Shown piece after piece: positions 35,822 to 48,623 of a DNA stretch of 64,000 nt. A program made the position numbers and the translations under genes. The DNA comes from Pholiota molesta (Eukaryota > Basidiomycota > Agaricomycetes > Agaricales > Strophariaceae). Each line of letters starts with the position of its first letter. The stretch's first letter is position 1. Below the pieces are notes generated by a model. The model was not told the origin of the DNA and made no database searches. It worked only from the letters and a program-made list of their open reading frames with translations. The stretch is from the NCBI GenBank assembly GCA_014925825.1, contig JACGCK010000037.1, forward strand, positions 1 through 64,000, given 5' to 3'.

Positions 35822-38535
35822 ATGCGCTTCTGCCTGCGCTTCCTCTCCCTCTTCTCACTTCTTTGTCTCTTTTTTGACGCCTCATGTGCAGCGCATATCA
35901 CGCACGAAAAGCGCTCACACCTACCCGTGGGATGGGCCATCTCCCGGCGGTCCCCGCCCACCGCACTGCTGCCCCTGCGATTCGGGCTCCGCCAGTCCAA
36001 CCTCGAACGGCTCGAAGCGCTACTTATGGATGTCGCGCATCCGGAGTCGCCGAATTATGGTAAACACTGGACACCGGCGGAGGTGGCAGCAACGTTCGCA
36101 CCGAGTCAGGAGGCGTTGGGTGCGGTGCATGGGTGGCTTGCCGACGAGGGATTTGGGAGGGAAAGGATCGCTGTCACACCTACTCGAGCGTGGATACAGG
36201 TTAACGCCACTGTGGAGGAGGCGGAGAGGCTGTTGCGTACGCGATATCACATATATTCTCATGTCGATGGGAATGAACATGTCGGTATGGTTTTTCAATG
36301 ATTTATCCAATTCAAGAGCACGAAGCTAACGCGTACATTTTCATTCCAGCATCCGAGGCATACCAGCTGCCGGAACATATCTCGCGACATATCGACCTCG
36401 TCACGCCCTCGATTCACTTCGACGCCGTCCTGCGTAAACGCGGCGGCGTCACGCAGCCCGCAAGAAAAATCGGCCTGCCCGGCGTTGGGATCACGCCGAA
36501 GACGACAGGCGAAATCCACAACCTCTATCATCAGCTGGAGCACTGCGATACGCAGATTACGCCCGTATGCCTGCGCGCGCTTTATGGGCTCGTGTATGAG
36601 CCTTTGTCGGCGAGAAACAATAGCTTTGGCATCGGTGCGTGTGCCTTCCCAAGATTTAATGGCTTAAATATACGCAGCTGACGGATTTCGATCGTAGTCG
36701 AGTATACACCTCAAGCCTACCTGCAATCTGACTTGGACATGTTTAACCAGAACTTCTCCAAGGCATTGGTGGGAAAGTCCCCGAAGGTGGTAACTGTCGA
36801 TGGTGGTGCGTTCAGAAAGAGATGATCCACTAAATAATCATACTCATTCAATGTCAAGGTATTGTGCAGACTATCCAAGAGGAATTCGATTACAACGGCG
36901 AATCCAATCTTGATTTGCAATATGCGATGAACCTCGTCAACCTAAAAGGTTCAAAGCAGGAAGTGACCTTGTATCAAGTCGGCGATATTCCCCAGGGTTC
37001 TTTTGTTCTTCGTTTTAGTGTGTCGGTGGTTTAAATGTTGGTCTGCCTTAGGAGCCTCGTTCAACAACTTCCTCGATGCTTTGGATGGGACGTACTGTCA
37101 GTTCGAAGGTGGAGACGATCCCAACCAAGATGCTATATACCCTGACTCTGACCATTTCCCAAACGGATATAATAGTGCGTTTTTTTTATTCTACCTACGA
37201 TTCCTTCTTACACACGATCTTTATGGATTCTTGTATCATCTAGAAACCGATTGCGGTATCATCAAGCCCGCGAACGTCATATCGACCTCCTATGGGTACA
37301 ATGAAGCAGATCTCTCGCCCATTTACGCAAAAAGACAATGTGCAGAGTCAGTCAATCTAGCGTAAACTGCTCGTGTGGCGCATCTCGTTCATATTTACGG
37401 TACATGTATTGCAGATATGGGAAGTTGGGCTTGATGGGCGTGACGGTCTTGTATTCGTCAGGGGATAATGGCGTCGCGGGTGCGTCCTTCGTTCGCCGCC
37501 TGTCGCATGCTAATCCACGTCCCTTCCATTCTGATTTGCAGGAAATGGTGGACTGTGCCTCAACGCTGATGGTAGGCTTTTACCGCATGTATACGCGTAT
37601 TGAATCACATTGGCGCCCTAGGATCACAGAGCTACGACGGCGTTGCGTTCAATCCAAGTACGTTTCGCGGGAGGGGCCTCCCCCATCCTAAAAATATTGC
37701 GCATTGAGGCACACGCTGACACCGTCATGATAGGCTTTCCTTCGAGTTGCCCATACGTTACAGCAATCGGCGCCACACAAGTCAACCCGGGCTCCAACGT
37801 CACTGATCCCGAGGGCGCATGCGAACAAGTGATCTTCAGTGGCGGCGGATTTAGCAACTACTTCTCGATGCCGGAATACCAAAAGAAGGCTGTGGGGCAT
37901 TATCTCAAAAATTCTAAGCCCTCGTACACCGGTAATATGTGGAACTCGACAGGAGCTGTGAGTTGAACGTTCGTTAGGATTTGCGTGAAAGTGACTGATT
38001 ACACGCCATTTTCAGAGCCGCGCGTACCCGGATATCTCGGCGAATGGGTGAGCGTCATGTATACCGTCTGCGCATTCCAGCAGGTACTGACGCGATTCTG
38101 CAAAATAGAGCCAACTATGTTGTGGCCGTACGTCGTTCTCCACACCTCATCGCACCGTTGATATAGGGATATGTTCAGGTCGACGGATCTTTTTCCAACG
38201 CTTTCGGGACGTCAGCCTCGGCGCCAGTCGTAGGAGCGATCCTTACGATGGTAAATGATGCTCGTATAGCCATTGGTAAGAACCCTATTGGATTCATCAA
38301 CCCAATCGTGAGTGGTCATTCAATGCTCGTCATATTTTCAATGATGTAAAGTGTGCTCTTTTGAACATAGATTTATTCGCATTCCTTTGTTGGTGCCTTT
38401 AACGACATCACGCAAGGCGGAAATGAGGGATGTGGCACTGCAGGATTCACTGCTGTCGCAGGGTGGGATCCTGTCACAGGGTTGGGGACGCCCAATTTTC
38501 CTCAGCTTTTGGTCCGATGGCTCTTGGTTCCCTAG
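35822..38535 (+). CDS. Secreted sedolisin (tripeptidyl-peptidase-like, S53)
   Basis: A multi-exon gene with about a dozen short introns; exon 1 is 35822-36284, exon 2 36350-36634, and the stop is at 38533-38535. The N-terminus is a signal peptide ([18 protein letters not shown]), followed by the pro-kumamolisin activation domain ([12 protein letters not shown]). The catalytic domain holds the Glu/Asp pair in [13 protein letters not shown], the oxyanion Asp in SSGDNGVAG and the nucleophile Ser in GTSASAP. The calcium-site end [11 protein letters not shown] closes the protein. Family knowledge: acid serine-carboxyl peptidase acting outside the cell, often releasing tripeptides from proteins. 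All exons checked join in frame, so the gene looks intact. Confidence 0.9.
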
Positions 38536-38998
38536 GCCGTGTGTTCTATGTGTTGCCAAGTGTGCCATTTATAACTTATGCTCTGGTTACTCCGACGATT
38601 CAATGACTGATGAATACTTCTAATGAGCTTATTAAAGACGGGCCGTCAACATATTGATCGACCAAAGGTTGCTAGAAGGGCATTCCACAAAGTATTTTCT
38701 CTCTTCACACTATTCAAACAAAAGATGATAACATGCAGCGGAACAGATACTTACGATCAATCGTTACATGAACATATTGCTGGTATAGCTACTTGAGAAC
38801 TCAGCTTCACTGGTCGCTCGAAGAAAATTGCAATGTAATAGCTAATGTCTTTCCGCATGGGACAAAGAAATCGTGATCGCGGATCGGTGCTCAAGCGCGA
38901 CTTCCACTTCCTAGCTAGCATGTCGCGATAAGTTGTGGCGATGGCTTTCCTTTTAATGATGTCCGTATGAGGTGTGTACGTATCCTTTCGGCCAGGTT
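38536..38998. other. Intergenic region between sedolisin and desaturase
   Basis: No gene seen. It contains the sedolisin 3' end and the desaturase upstream region. Confidence 0.5.
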
Positions 38999-39005
38999 AT
39001 ATAAG
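38999..39005 (+). promoter_or_regulatory. TATA-like box of desaturase gene
   Basis: tatataa-type sequence (ttatataag) is about 70 bases before the chosen start at 39073. It supports that start rather than the in-frame upstream Met at 38974, which precedes the box. Confidence 0.55.
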
Positions 39006-39072
39006 TAAAGGTACTCGGGCAATAGTAGGTCAGACTTTGATACCCTTCTACCGCCCCAGGTTTCCACTCACA

Positions 39073-41114
39073 ATGCCGTGGTTCCAGATCTTTCAGGATG
39101 GCCCCGAATACGAAGCCAGAAAACAACGAACAGCGTTCTCCCCACCCAACCTGTGTCTCAAGCAGCTACATGATGCCGTTCCCAAGCAGCTCCACGAAAA
39201 ATCGACGCTTAAGAGTCTTGGATATCTACTCCGACATCTCGCATGTACCTACGTGTTCTTTCGTCTCGGGCTGTTGATTAATGCCTTCACTCAACCTGCA
39301 TTGAGCGCCACAAGCTGTGGACAGATCGCTACGTACTTCATACGGTCTGTCCTTTGGATGCTTTATTGGGGTTGGCAAGGAATTACGTTTGCTGGGCTAT
39401 GGTGCTTAGGTATGCCGTTCGCATTACATTCTGGTCTCTTTCGACATCTTGATGCAAATCTTCACACTCCCTCTGCTCAGGACACGAGGTACGCTAGACT
39501 GTAATTTTTATTTGTGCTTAGGCTCACTGAAGCATTTCTAGGCTGGACACCATGCTTTATCATCCCACACTATCGTCAATAATTTCATCGGAATATTCGT
39601 TCATTCCTGCATGCTCACACCTTACTATTCTTGGCGCATCACTCATCAAACTCACCATGTAAGTTATCTTCCCGTTTTATCGCTTCTCCTCATTTAAATA
39701 ATTTATAGAAATCAACGAACAATCTCGACCGCGACGAAACATACATCCCGCAGACGAGAAAAGATTTCAAGCTTCCGGATGGAAAGGTAGCTGTCCGCAT
39801 GGATTACACCGAAGCCTTAGAAGAGACACCCGCGTTCACGCTGTTCAAGTTATTTATTCGTCAATTTTTGTATGTCCCCACGTTCTTCTTGGGTTTATTG
39901 GGTACACGACTAACAGAAAAACAAGTGGATTCCAACTATATCTCTTGTAAGTCTTTCGCTTTCCAGTCGTGCGGCGTTATAGTCAATGAACTGACACGCC
40001 CCCCAATTAGGCATAATCGAAAGGGAAACCCTCGTTATCCTTCGGGAACGAGTGTGAGTAAAGCTAGATACATGTTCATCACTTCGTCTAAACTGAACCG
40101 CTGGGTACGTACGAAAGCATTACAACCCATCTGCGATGCTCTTTAAGCCAAAACATCGTAAGCGCCAACTAAATACTTAGTTTCGTCCCGTTGATGAATC
40201 CTCCTAAATCCATAGATAATTCTATAATGATATCAAATATCGGTGTACTGGGCATGCTAACACTGCTGTTCACGTTCGCGTATTGTAAAGGCTCTGCAGC
40301 GTTATGGGCGCATTATATTCTACCATGGCTGGTACGTCGTCCAGATACTAATTTACACTCGCACATATTGATTAGGCCGGCGTAGTGGGCACATAATTGG
40401 TATGTGACTTTCTTTGCTCACTCTGTCGTACGTATGGGCGCTAAGTTACCCATTATACTGTAGGATTGTTCTTTTCACCTATTTGCAGCATAGCGATCCG
40501 ACAATACCATATTATCGCAAGGTACTGTCCAACCTTTCAATGCCCGACCTACCTGACGCCCGCTGACTATGCTACTAGGATCAGTGGACGTTCGCTCGTG
40601 GTGCGTTGGCCACCGTCGATAGGCCCTTATTTGGCTGGGTCGGACGCTTCTTCCTCCACAACGTGCGTATAGCACCATCGACTCCTCGACTCCCGTCTTG
40701 TTCGCGCTGATTAAGTACACCTTTCGAACAGATCAGCAGCGATCATGTCGCGCACCACTTCTTTCCTGGGATTTCTTTCTGTAAGGAGCTTATCTATTAT
40801 GAATCGCCTCATCGACCAGTTGACCCCGCCTTATGACCAGATAATCTGCCGGAAGTGACCAAGATCATTAAACCTATTCTTGGCGATTATTACAACTATG
40901 ACACGACGGTCAGTGGTGTGTTCAAAATCCCCAACGGAGGTGGCTTTAATGAAAAATTTCATTTTAAAAGCCCGCTTTATATGCTCTCTGGCGATCTTTT
41001 ACGCAATGTACGTTCCTTGAGAGCGAAGGCGATGTGCTATTCTTCAAGAACCAGTATGGAGAGGCTTTGATACACGCAACGGACACACCTTGCGACAGCT
41101 CCGAAGCTCCATAA
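39073..41114 (+). CDS. Delta-12 (oleate) fatty-acid desaturase
   Basis: Fourteen exons join in frame to 419 aa: 39073-39409, 39481-39488, 39542-39658, 39709-39869, 39926-39946, 40011-40053, 40118-40157, 40216-40331, 40386-40399, 40464-40521, 40579-40662, 40732-40780, 40841-40908 and 40971-41114. The three histidine boxes are GHEAGHHA (formed across an 8-nt exon), THQTHH and HVAHHFF. Further signatures are YEARKQRTAFSPP near the start, GNPRYPSGTS, SNIGVLGML, HSDPTIPYYRK and ALATVDRPLFGW. It is a membrane di-iron enzyme of the endoplasmic reticulum that converts oleate to linoleate in phospholipids. Exons of 8, 14 and 21 nt make it hard to predict automatically. Confidence 0.9.
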
Positions 41115-41554
41115 AATTCCGGAATCCACACGTATAGATATAACGCATGTACCGTGCAGGCGCTAGCGTTCGTAACTCTTCGAGATGACTAGTCATAAGC
41201 ACGTACTTGACCAAACCTTGACGTAACTGAATGGATACAACATATGTACCAAAAAATGGAATGTGACATAACTTTACCGTGGCTCAAGAGGTTCCCATCA
41301 ACCTTGAGTCTTCAACGCCGGAGGACCGGCAAGGGGAACTTGCCAAACCATTTATCGCCATTAAACTCAGAAAAGCTATTGGGCACCTAGTAGGGTGATT
41401 CGATAAGTATCAGCCTTACTGAGTCACACCACATAACAGAGCTTACCCAGGAAGAGAGGATACCAGCAATCACGGCGGGATCATGCCTATCGGAAGTCGC
41501 GGGAACGGTGACATCCAAAGCCTCCTCTGGAAGAACTGTTCTCCATTCAACCAC
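41115..41554. other. Convergent intergenic region
   Basis: The 3' flanks of the desaturase (+) and the nuclease-like gene (-). Nothing else recognised. Confidence 0.5.
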
Positions 41555-43414
41555 CTAAGATTGCCAATAAGTTGCCCCTTCACCCGCACTGTCCAGGTCG
41601 ACAGCGAGAAAGATCCATTGGTCACCGGTGGTCAAAGCACCACGAATGTGCGCGTGCCTGAAATGGAATGTGAGCAGAGTTCGAGAATGTGGCAAGAAGC
41701 AACCTGACTCAAGGTGCTTCGCACAAGCAACGAGCTCAACAAGCGCCTGGGGAATGTGATCCAGGAGTAGAATGCCGTGGGAGTGGGAAGCTTTGGCCTC
41801 AGCGGTGAAGAACGCAACTAAGTGTTCAGAGATCCGTGTCAAGTCGAGGAGGATTGTTACGATAAATGCCTGTATGGAAAGTAAGTAGGTCCATATAGGT
41901 CGAGCGACAAAGGGAAAGACGGCGTACTGGCAAGATCGGCATTCGTCACGAGGGCAGTATAATCGATAACTCCAGAAACAGAGTCCATCTTGGATTCCCT
42001 TGGACGAGCGGGATGTACTTGTTTCTCCAGCATTACGACCACCCTTTGGTCGGAAGGAAGCATAGCCGCGACTCTGAAGAAGAAAGTATCGATAAACAGT
42101 CGGGCAGAAGCCTCGTTCTAAATCGATGTTAGTGGATTCTTGGTGCTCGGGGAGTAGACAAAAACATACCATGTTGCTGCAAGTATTGGACAAGAACGCC
42201 AACTGCTTGTACATGTTTCCGTTCGACCATAGCTCAGCAACACCAAGTTCTCGGGTAGATTCAATGGCATCGCGAAGTTTGCCCTGAAGGCGCAACACGC
42301 CGGCCTGTGTGATATTCAGCCGTTTCAAATTGCCTTCATTGACAGCAGAAAATGACAAGGACTGTAAAGCAGTCAGAAAGTCGAACTCAAGGAGACAACT
42401 GAAAGTCGTACAAGGGGATCCTTGGTTAGGATTCGAGGAGAACGATTACTTTATCCAGGATATCACCGAATGTCGGATGGCGTTGTTTCCGATTCAGGCA
42501 CGTCTTCATAAACGATGGTGCTCCGAAGCTTTCGAAGTTGTACGAGCGACAATTCGAGCTCTAGACGCTGAGGCCTGAGATCTTGCGTTTCTTGGATGCT
42601 GACATGCTGGTGGAGGTGAACGAAGGAGGACACAATGGCTCAAATAGGTGATTCAATTGGTCAGCGAACCGCCGCAGAGCGGCGGTTCAACGTCAACGTT
42701 CGTCAACGTTCGTCCGTTCAACGTTGGAGAGTTTTCCAAGGGCGTCGGCGCGTCCTGTTGAAGGAAGCACTCATCAGGCCCACGGATGAAAGGCAAATAG
42801 AAACAAGCAAACCGGCTACAAAAATTACCGTGATGGTAACCCACGACTCGGATGCTACTTACTTCCTTCCAGACTTAGGACGATGCGGACAGGCTGCACG
42901 AATTCCATCCAAGCATCAATATAATCAGAGGGCGGTGCTATGAAGGTGTCGTATTCTTGTACTACTTTATCTATTCTGAATCGCCTCCTAGTTTCTGATA
43001 AGGCGACTATTCTAGACTTTCCAAGCCATCGGGTATCTGAATCAAGACCGCACTCTCTCAATACAGAACCAATCGGTGTCAGCCTGTATGGACTCTAAAC
43101 ATGAATGTTCATCGTATATCAGAGTCCCACCCATCTCATAAGCGAAACTGGGAAGTCTCCCATTGAAGTTTCCCAGTGATGAGGTCAGTAACCGACTTCT
43201 CAAAGGTTATCGATTCTGTGGAGATCTTAACCTCGTACGATCGTATCCAGGCCAAAAAACTCAGGTCTGCGATTACACCAAAGAAGCCAGGAAGGTTCTT
43301 GAAAACCTTTTTCGTCGCCGTCGCGCCCAGACTACAGCCATTAAAGAAGTTCCAAGCTTTCCCTGGCCGCAGTTCGACTTCATTTGCACGTGCCTTGCTG
43401 GGAACGGATGTCAA
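41555..43414 (-). CDS. Basidiomycete protein with PD-(D/E)XK-like core
   Basis: A minus-strand multi-exon gene whose exact exons I could not settle. The clear part reads AGVLRLQGKLRDAI, then across an intron NEASARLFIDTFFFRVAAML, VSGVIDYTALV, then FFTAEAKA, DHIPQALVELVACAKHL, IRGALTTGDQWIFLAV and a stop near 41555. I recall this order (EASARLF, a conserved D in IDYTA, then E-x-K, then RGALT.G..WIFL) from an expanded, uncharacterised agaricomycete family. The D...ExK spacing resembles PD-(D/E)XK nucleases, which is inference. Upstream frames at 42855-43061 and 43136-43414 may be further exons. The junction before FFTAEAK is out of phase with the simplest splice, so damage is possible. Confidence 0.5.
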
Positions 43415-43888
43415 CAGTCAACTGAAGAATCGAATATCCAGCTCATGTTGCGATTTTGCTTGTACGAGATCTATTTTAATGTCTGGGCATCATGGTCAAT
43501 GTTCGACATTCAACTTCCTGATTCCTCGGATGGCTTGTCACGATCTGGAGTTTTCTCAATATGGTGATAAAGCTGACATACTATGCGAAGGACGGATTGA
43601 TCTTCGACAAGCTACCGGATGGCAACAAGCACATAATCACTGCCGTTTTCCAACGATCCGCAGAAAACCCACGCCCCCTAGGTCTTTTTGTGGAATTTTT
43701 CGCGGGACTCCCGCCTTCTTAGAAATCCAACGCGACCCCGCGTGGAACCTCGCAGTCTTCTCGTTCTCACAGGCTATCCTCGTCCAAGTTAAGATGGCAA
43801 GGGGAAATGCACGGCTATTTCATCTCAGAGGTACAATAATCCGTCATTTATATATCTATCTGCTCCCCATTCTCACGTTCACTCTACT

Positions 43889-44787
43889 ATGTCTTCCAGG
43901 CTCGCTTTGTCCTCGTCCTCCCCGCTTCCAACATTGTCCCCTGACATCCCATCCGATGACTCCCTCGAACCATCAGAAGCGTCGTCCCATCAAGGGAAGT
44001 CGTGGATAGACCCAGCGACACTACCCCAATACCACCATCCATCCTACATCGGCGGCAATGTCGCGGACTACGTGAAAAGGCTCAACTACAACACGCTCAT
44101 GTTCTACGGGGTAGGAGAGAAAGGGTCCTTTGGCTACGAAGTGGGGAAGTCGCTGCGCTTCACGGACGTCAGCCTCCAGAGGGACGTGGACAAGCACGGC
44201 CGGCTGCAGGCGACGACCACCGCTGAGCTGCAAGTCACGAAACGTGAGTACTTGGGCCGGCGGATTTTTCATTATGTCAGGGTCAGATCTTGACCGGAAT
44301 CACAAAGATATGCTGAACGGAGCCGGGATGCTGCATGGGGGCTGCGTCGCGTACTTGATAGATAAGTGAGTTGCATCTTGTGATGCCTGGGATCCTTTTA
44401 TGGCGCGATTGACGATTGACTGGGAACGGAACAGCTGCTGCAGCACACCGCTTGTGGTATTGGGACTCGTCAAGAGCGTGAACGGTGTCGGGGTTACACA
44501 ATCTCTGAACATCCTTTTCCATTCGCCTGCACCACTGTAAGCCGTCGCAGGTCCGTGATCGTTTAATGCGGAACGGCTGATAGAACAACGTAGGGGAACA
44601 TGCCTCCAGATTGTCAGCACCTCCATTGCGCTTGGGGGACGCGTTATGTCTTCGCGTTGCGAGGTACGCACCGCCGCCCCTTCTTCCCTCGTCGAAATTT
44701 ATGGTAGCTTTTTAGATTCTCGATAAACTCTCCGGACGGATGATCGCATCGGCGTTTCTAAGCAAGATGCAGCCAGCAAAATTATAA
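43889..44787 (+). CDS. Hotdog-fold acyl-CoA thioesterase family protein
   Basis: Five exons, 43889-44243, 44308-44365, 44435-44536, 44594-44663 and 44716-44787, join in frame to 218 aa. The first 60 residues are Ser/Pro-rich and probably disordered. The signature of the PaaI/THEM4-type family, MLNGAGMLHGGCVAYLID, spans exons 2-3. A β-rich stretch follows (GVTQSLNILFHSPAP) and then STSIALGGRVMSSRCEI. Family knowledge: hydrolysis of fatty-acyl or aryl-acyl CoA thioesters; the substrate here is unknown. A mitochondrial or cytosolic location cannot be decided from the N-terminus. Confidence 0.8.
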
Positions 44788-46703
44788 TCCCAGTCGTCCC
44801 TTCACACGGCTGGGGTACGGCCTCGACAGCTGTCATCTTCGACCCCATCATGCATCATTCCCATTGTACATTATCCCACTTACCTAGACCCGCCATATGA
44901 ACACTGGATCTCAGCGATGTTTCCATTATATACCATTAACACAGGAGGAAACGAGGAAGGCTGTAGATTCGCAAAATGTGGAAGTTACTTCAATGCGATG
45001 ACTCTTTTGTGCATCGAGGCCGACGGCGGCCCACGGAAAGACGTAACCGCGCGACACACGGGTATGTAATCCACGACCGTTTGCTCCTAATTATACGCCA
45101 GCCTGGAACTCCTCTGGCTACACGACCTGCCAGCGAGATGCCGACAAGATGCTCTGTCTGCGACCAGAGCTTTGCTTTGCATCAGATCACATTCGCGTCT
45201 CTTGACCTGTCCCCTTCCTGCACCTTGACTCTGGCTTATCGCGGCTTCGCACACCATCTCCCCCAGAACTCTCTCACCCACTCTCACCGCCTAGTCACAG
45301 ATGACGCGCACCGCCCCTCTTAGAAGGCGTCCCAAAGATCCTCGATGATCCGCAGCTGGGCCGCCATGTGCCCTCATGTGCCAGGTCTCTGGGAAATGAT
45401 TCATATCCTATCTACCGCCCACGACACGAGGCGCAGCGCCCCGCACTACTCTACTTCTGATGAGGGATGTCCTCGCCAAACTGAGATGGACGGCCGGTTA
45501 ATGACCACGATACGTAGCCTGACGCACCCCGTAGTCTGCGCGTGCTGAGGGTCTATCGTTATACGGCTGACAAGTGGGCCTGCGACGGGAACATAGACAG
45601 ACGCCTGACCGGTGACCTCCTGTGCGCTGAAGCTTGGCAGTGCAGAATAGATTTCGTCAATGGAATTTTAGGTTTCAAGCGCCAATGAGGCGTACCAATA
45701 TGTATACTATTATATGCCTTGGCTCCTTGGCGTTGAAGTTGTCAGTATCATGAATGGGATCAGGGTTTAACGCTCCAGACACCTTGTAGAATACCCCGTG
45801 AAGTTTGTCAGTATCATGAATGGGATCAGGGTTTACCGCTCCAGACACCTTGTAGAATACCCCGTGGATCTTCGTTTGGCGGTGCGCGCAAGGTTCTCGT
45901 TTGCTCGTTGTCATTGCTTCCCCCAATGATCTTCCTATATGGTAAAAATGGCACGGAGGTGCGTTGCGCAGCATAATAGTTGGCCGGCGTTCTATATGTT
46001 ACATTGTTTAGATTAGGCATTTCTGCGTCCAGAACTCAACGTGCGGAAGACCAATGCAATGTGGACTTCAATTTTAATGTACATATGTACAGAGGTAAAT
46101 TTTGATTTGTCTTCTTCACTCTTGTTTTTTGAGTAAAGTGAATACGTCTACAAGAGACCAAGGTTGGAAAGTACGAACCTCGAGAGGTCTGTGTAGGTAG
46201 CACTTAATCTTTAATTGAAAATGAACGTCGTGGCTTTGAGAAAATGTCTGCAGTAGGCAAACCCCTCTTTGAGAAAGAGCTACCAGTCTGGTTCGAAGTT
46301 GATTAATTTATCGATGGCGATCACTGAAGGCCTTCAACTAAGCGATTGAGTTGCTTTCAATAAATCACCCTATAAATCACCCTGCAGGTCTTCTAAAGCT
46401 TCACTTCCTGAAGAAAATGCTGTTTTTCTGCTCATTTTAGACCCGTTATGCATTGCGCACCATAAGATAGGCAATATCGGGGAGGTGGGCGTTAAGCATT
46501 CCATTGCCGCCGTACATTTCGCTAGTATACAATAAATACTCTGTCGATCGAAAAAGCACTCCAATACCCCCACCGTCCGCATCCGACGCACGACAGAACC
46601 ATCCACCGCCCCTGCCCGCCAGCGCCGCCACATTCCGTCCACGAACGACCCCCCATCGATGCATCGCCTTGCATCACCCACATACCACCCAACGTCCCGC
46701 ACC
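44788..46703. other. Intergenic region
   Basis: No gene is supported in about 1.9 kb. Short frames (up to 124 codons) lack motifs. A 66-bp tandem duplication lies at 45741-45866. Confidence 0.4.
45741..45866. repeat. 66-bp tandem duplication
   Basis: Two adjacent units beginning gtcagtatcatgaatgggat, at 45741 and 45807, differ at one or two bases. No coding role seen. Confidence 0.85.
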
Positions 46704-47187
46704 TCATTCAGCGCGCGGCACCGCAGTCACCCGCGCATGGCTGAACGTCCTGAGCCCCGTCCGCGTCACCCGCAGCCGGGACGCACACAGCGGGTCCGGG
46801 CACGCGACCTCCGCGTCCGTCGTCATCCAGTCGTGCGCGTGCGCGGGGCGCTGCTTCGCCGCGAGCAGGGGGAGCACCGCCGCTGCCACGAAAGAAAGAG
46901 TCAAACCAGATCAACAAAGGAAATCAGCAGCAACCCGTCATGGTCACCGAAACAGCAGCATGTTGCTTACCCAACGAGTAGATCGAAATTCCCTGGCCAG
47001 GGGGTAGATGCAGCATCTCCCCTTGCAGCGTGAAGTGGTCCCCGGGGCGCGCGCCGCACAGGATGCGCGCGCCGGGGGGGCAGATGACGTCGACGCGGAG
47101 GTCGTAAAGCTGAAACGTGTCATCGTCGTCGTCGGCTGTAGACGCGAGAGGAGCGGTGGAAGGGGCGCTCTCCTTTGATTCACTCAT
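46704..47187 (-). CDS. TIGR04076 family protein
   Basis: Two exons, 47187-46971 and 46882-46704, give 131 aa. I chose the Met of MSESKES because the in-frame upstream Met (47250) adds an unconserved stretch. The core reads LYDLRVDVICPPGARILCGARPGDHF and LPPGQGISIYSLA, then AKQRPAHAHDWMTTDAEVACPDP and RTGLRTFSHA. This order matches the small uncharacterised family TIGR04076, found in fungi and bacteria. Its four or more conserved Cys suggest metal or redox chemistry, which is inference. It is intact. Confidence 0.8.
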
Positions 47188-47516
47188 GATGGCAATAGTC
47201 AGAGAGGTTATGATGAGAGGTTCTGATAACGGGCTGATTAGGGCAGGCACTAGATATTCGGCACGGTCTAAAGAACACTGGCGTGCTCATATCGCAAGTA
47301 CTAATTGTGCACAACGTGCACTGTCGAGCTGTCTAGACACCTTGACGCGGAAAAACTCTGGGAGGTATCCAACACATTATTCTCCCAATGTACCTCATAC
47401 GTACCACCCATTTCTGTACAGTTACGAGCCTCACGGATAGACATAGATGGACTTAGAGGCGAGTGTCGGTCATGCATGCGCGATCATGAATTACAGAGGT
47501 ACATGACAGAGAGAAT

Positions 47517-48302
47517 CTAGTACACATAGCCGAGGAGCTTGCCTCCGACCTGCTTGCGACGCGCCTCCTCGTGGTCGAGGATACCAGAGGACGTGGTCTG
47601 CACATCACATAGAAAGAATAAAGAACCGTTAGAGGATTATTGGCTTGCACCGTAAATGTGATTAGACGCACAAGGATGATAATTCCGAAGCCACGGGCGG
47701 GGAGCAGCAAGTTGACCCAGGACTCGATCTGGGTGTGCTGCACGTTGAAGCGCGGGGAGATGACGCCGGTCTTGTTGAGGCGGCCGTTGAGCTGGATGAC
47801 GATTTTGTTGGAGCGGTGGTCGTCCACGATCTCGAACTCGCCGATGTAGCCTGCAGTTGAGGATCAGTATCCTGCATTACGGGAGCGGAAAGGAAGAAGC
47901 GGGAGGGAGAAGAAAGATGTGTGCCGTTTGTGAACGCGTGGCCGTGGGGTGGACGAACACACGTTGTATGGTAGCGGGCACGGGTCGATTTTTCGAAGAC
48001 TTAAAACAAAGGACGCGTGGAAATGCTCGAAAGCAATAGCGCGGCAATCGTAGTTATACTTCGAGAGAGGGGAAAGGAAGGAAGGCAACAGGGAAGATGG
48101 CGGAGACATACCGTGGCGCTGCATGACGCTCAGGAACTTGACGACGACCTTGGACGAGGGGCGGATGAGCACCTGGCGCTTTCCACGGCGCTCGGCGTTG
48201 ACGATGTTGTTCAGGCAGTCATTCTGGGGCACCGCGTCAGGCAATTCACACCTAGCTCCCAACACACGGAAGACGACTCACGAGGACGGATATGCGGACC
48301 AT
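47517..48302 (-). CDS. RPS22: Small-subunit ribosomal protein uS8 (Rps22/RPS15A)
   Basis: Four exons, 48302-48282, 48223-48112, 47850-47672 and 47597-47517, join to 130 aa, exactly the usual length of eukaryotic uS8. The sequence reads [50 protein letters not shown] and the end GGKLLGYVY. It is a component of the 40S ribosomal subunit. It starts 322 bases from eS17 on the opposite strand, so the two ribosomal protein genes probably share a promoter region. Confidence 0.95.
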
Positions 48303-48623
48303 GTTGAATTTTTTGGTGTCGGGGGCGGAGACTGGAACGAGAGAAGCGCGGTAAGCAAGATGCCAGAGCCCAGAATGAGTGTCGTGCTACGGAAAGCGCG
48401 AGTCAAACAGGCTTGCAGAGGAGAGGGCTACCTTGAGGACGACGGCGGCGGTTGCAGTGAAAAACCAAGGGCAGTACGGCCCAAATACGGCAACTGTGGC
48501 TGACCACTAGCTGTACAGCACCAAAACAGCCACACCGGCAACTCCCGAGCCGCCCGTCCCCATCCCCTGCTCCTGTGCTCGCCGCCCAGACCACTCTCCC
48601 CAACGCCGAAGACATAATCCACG
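48303..48623. promoter_or_regulatory. Shared divergent promoter of uS8 and eS17
   Basis: The 321 bases between the two start codons are the only space for both promoters. No specific ribosomal-protein promoter motif was identified by eye. Confidence 0.6.

Noticed and set aside
39870..40230. Apparent frameshift in the desaturase
   Set aside because: My first reading suggested a decaying gene, but a 21-nt exon (39926-39946) and an exon at 40118-40157 restore a continuous frame with all family motifs.
43176..44009. 277-codon + frame overlapping the thioesterase start
   Set aside because: It overlaps the thioesterase first exon in another frame and is antisense to possible exons of the nuclease-like gene; no motif.
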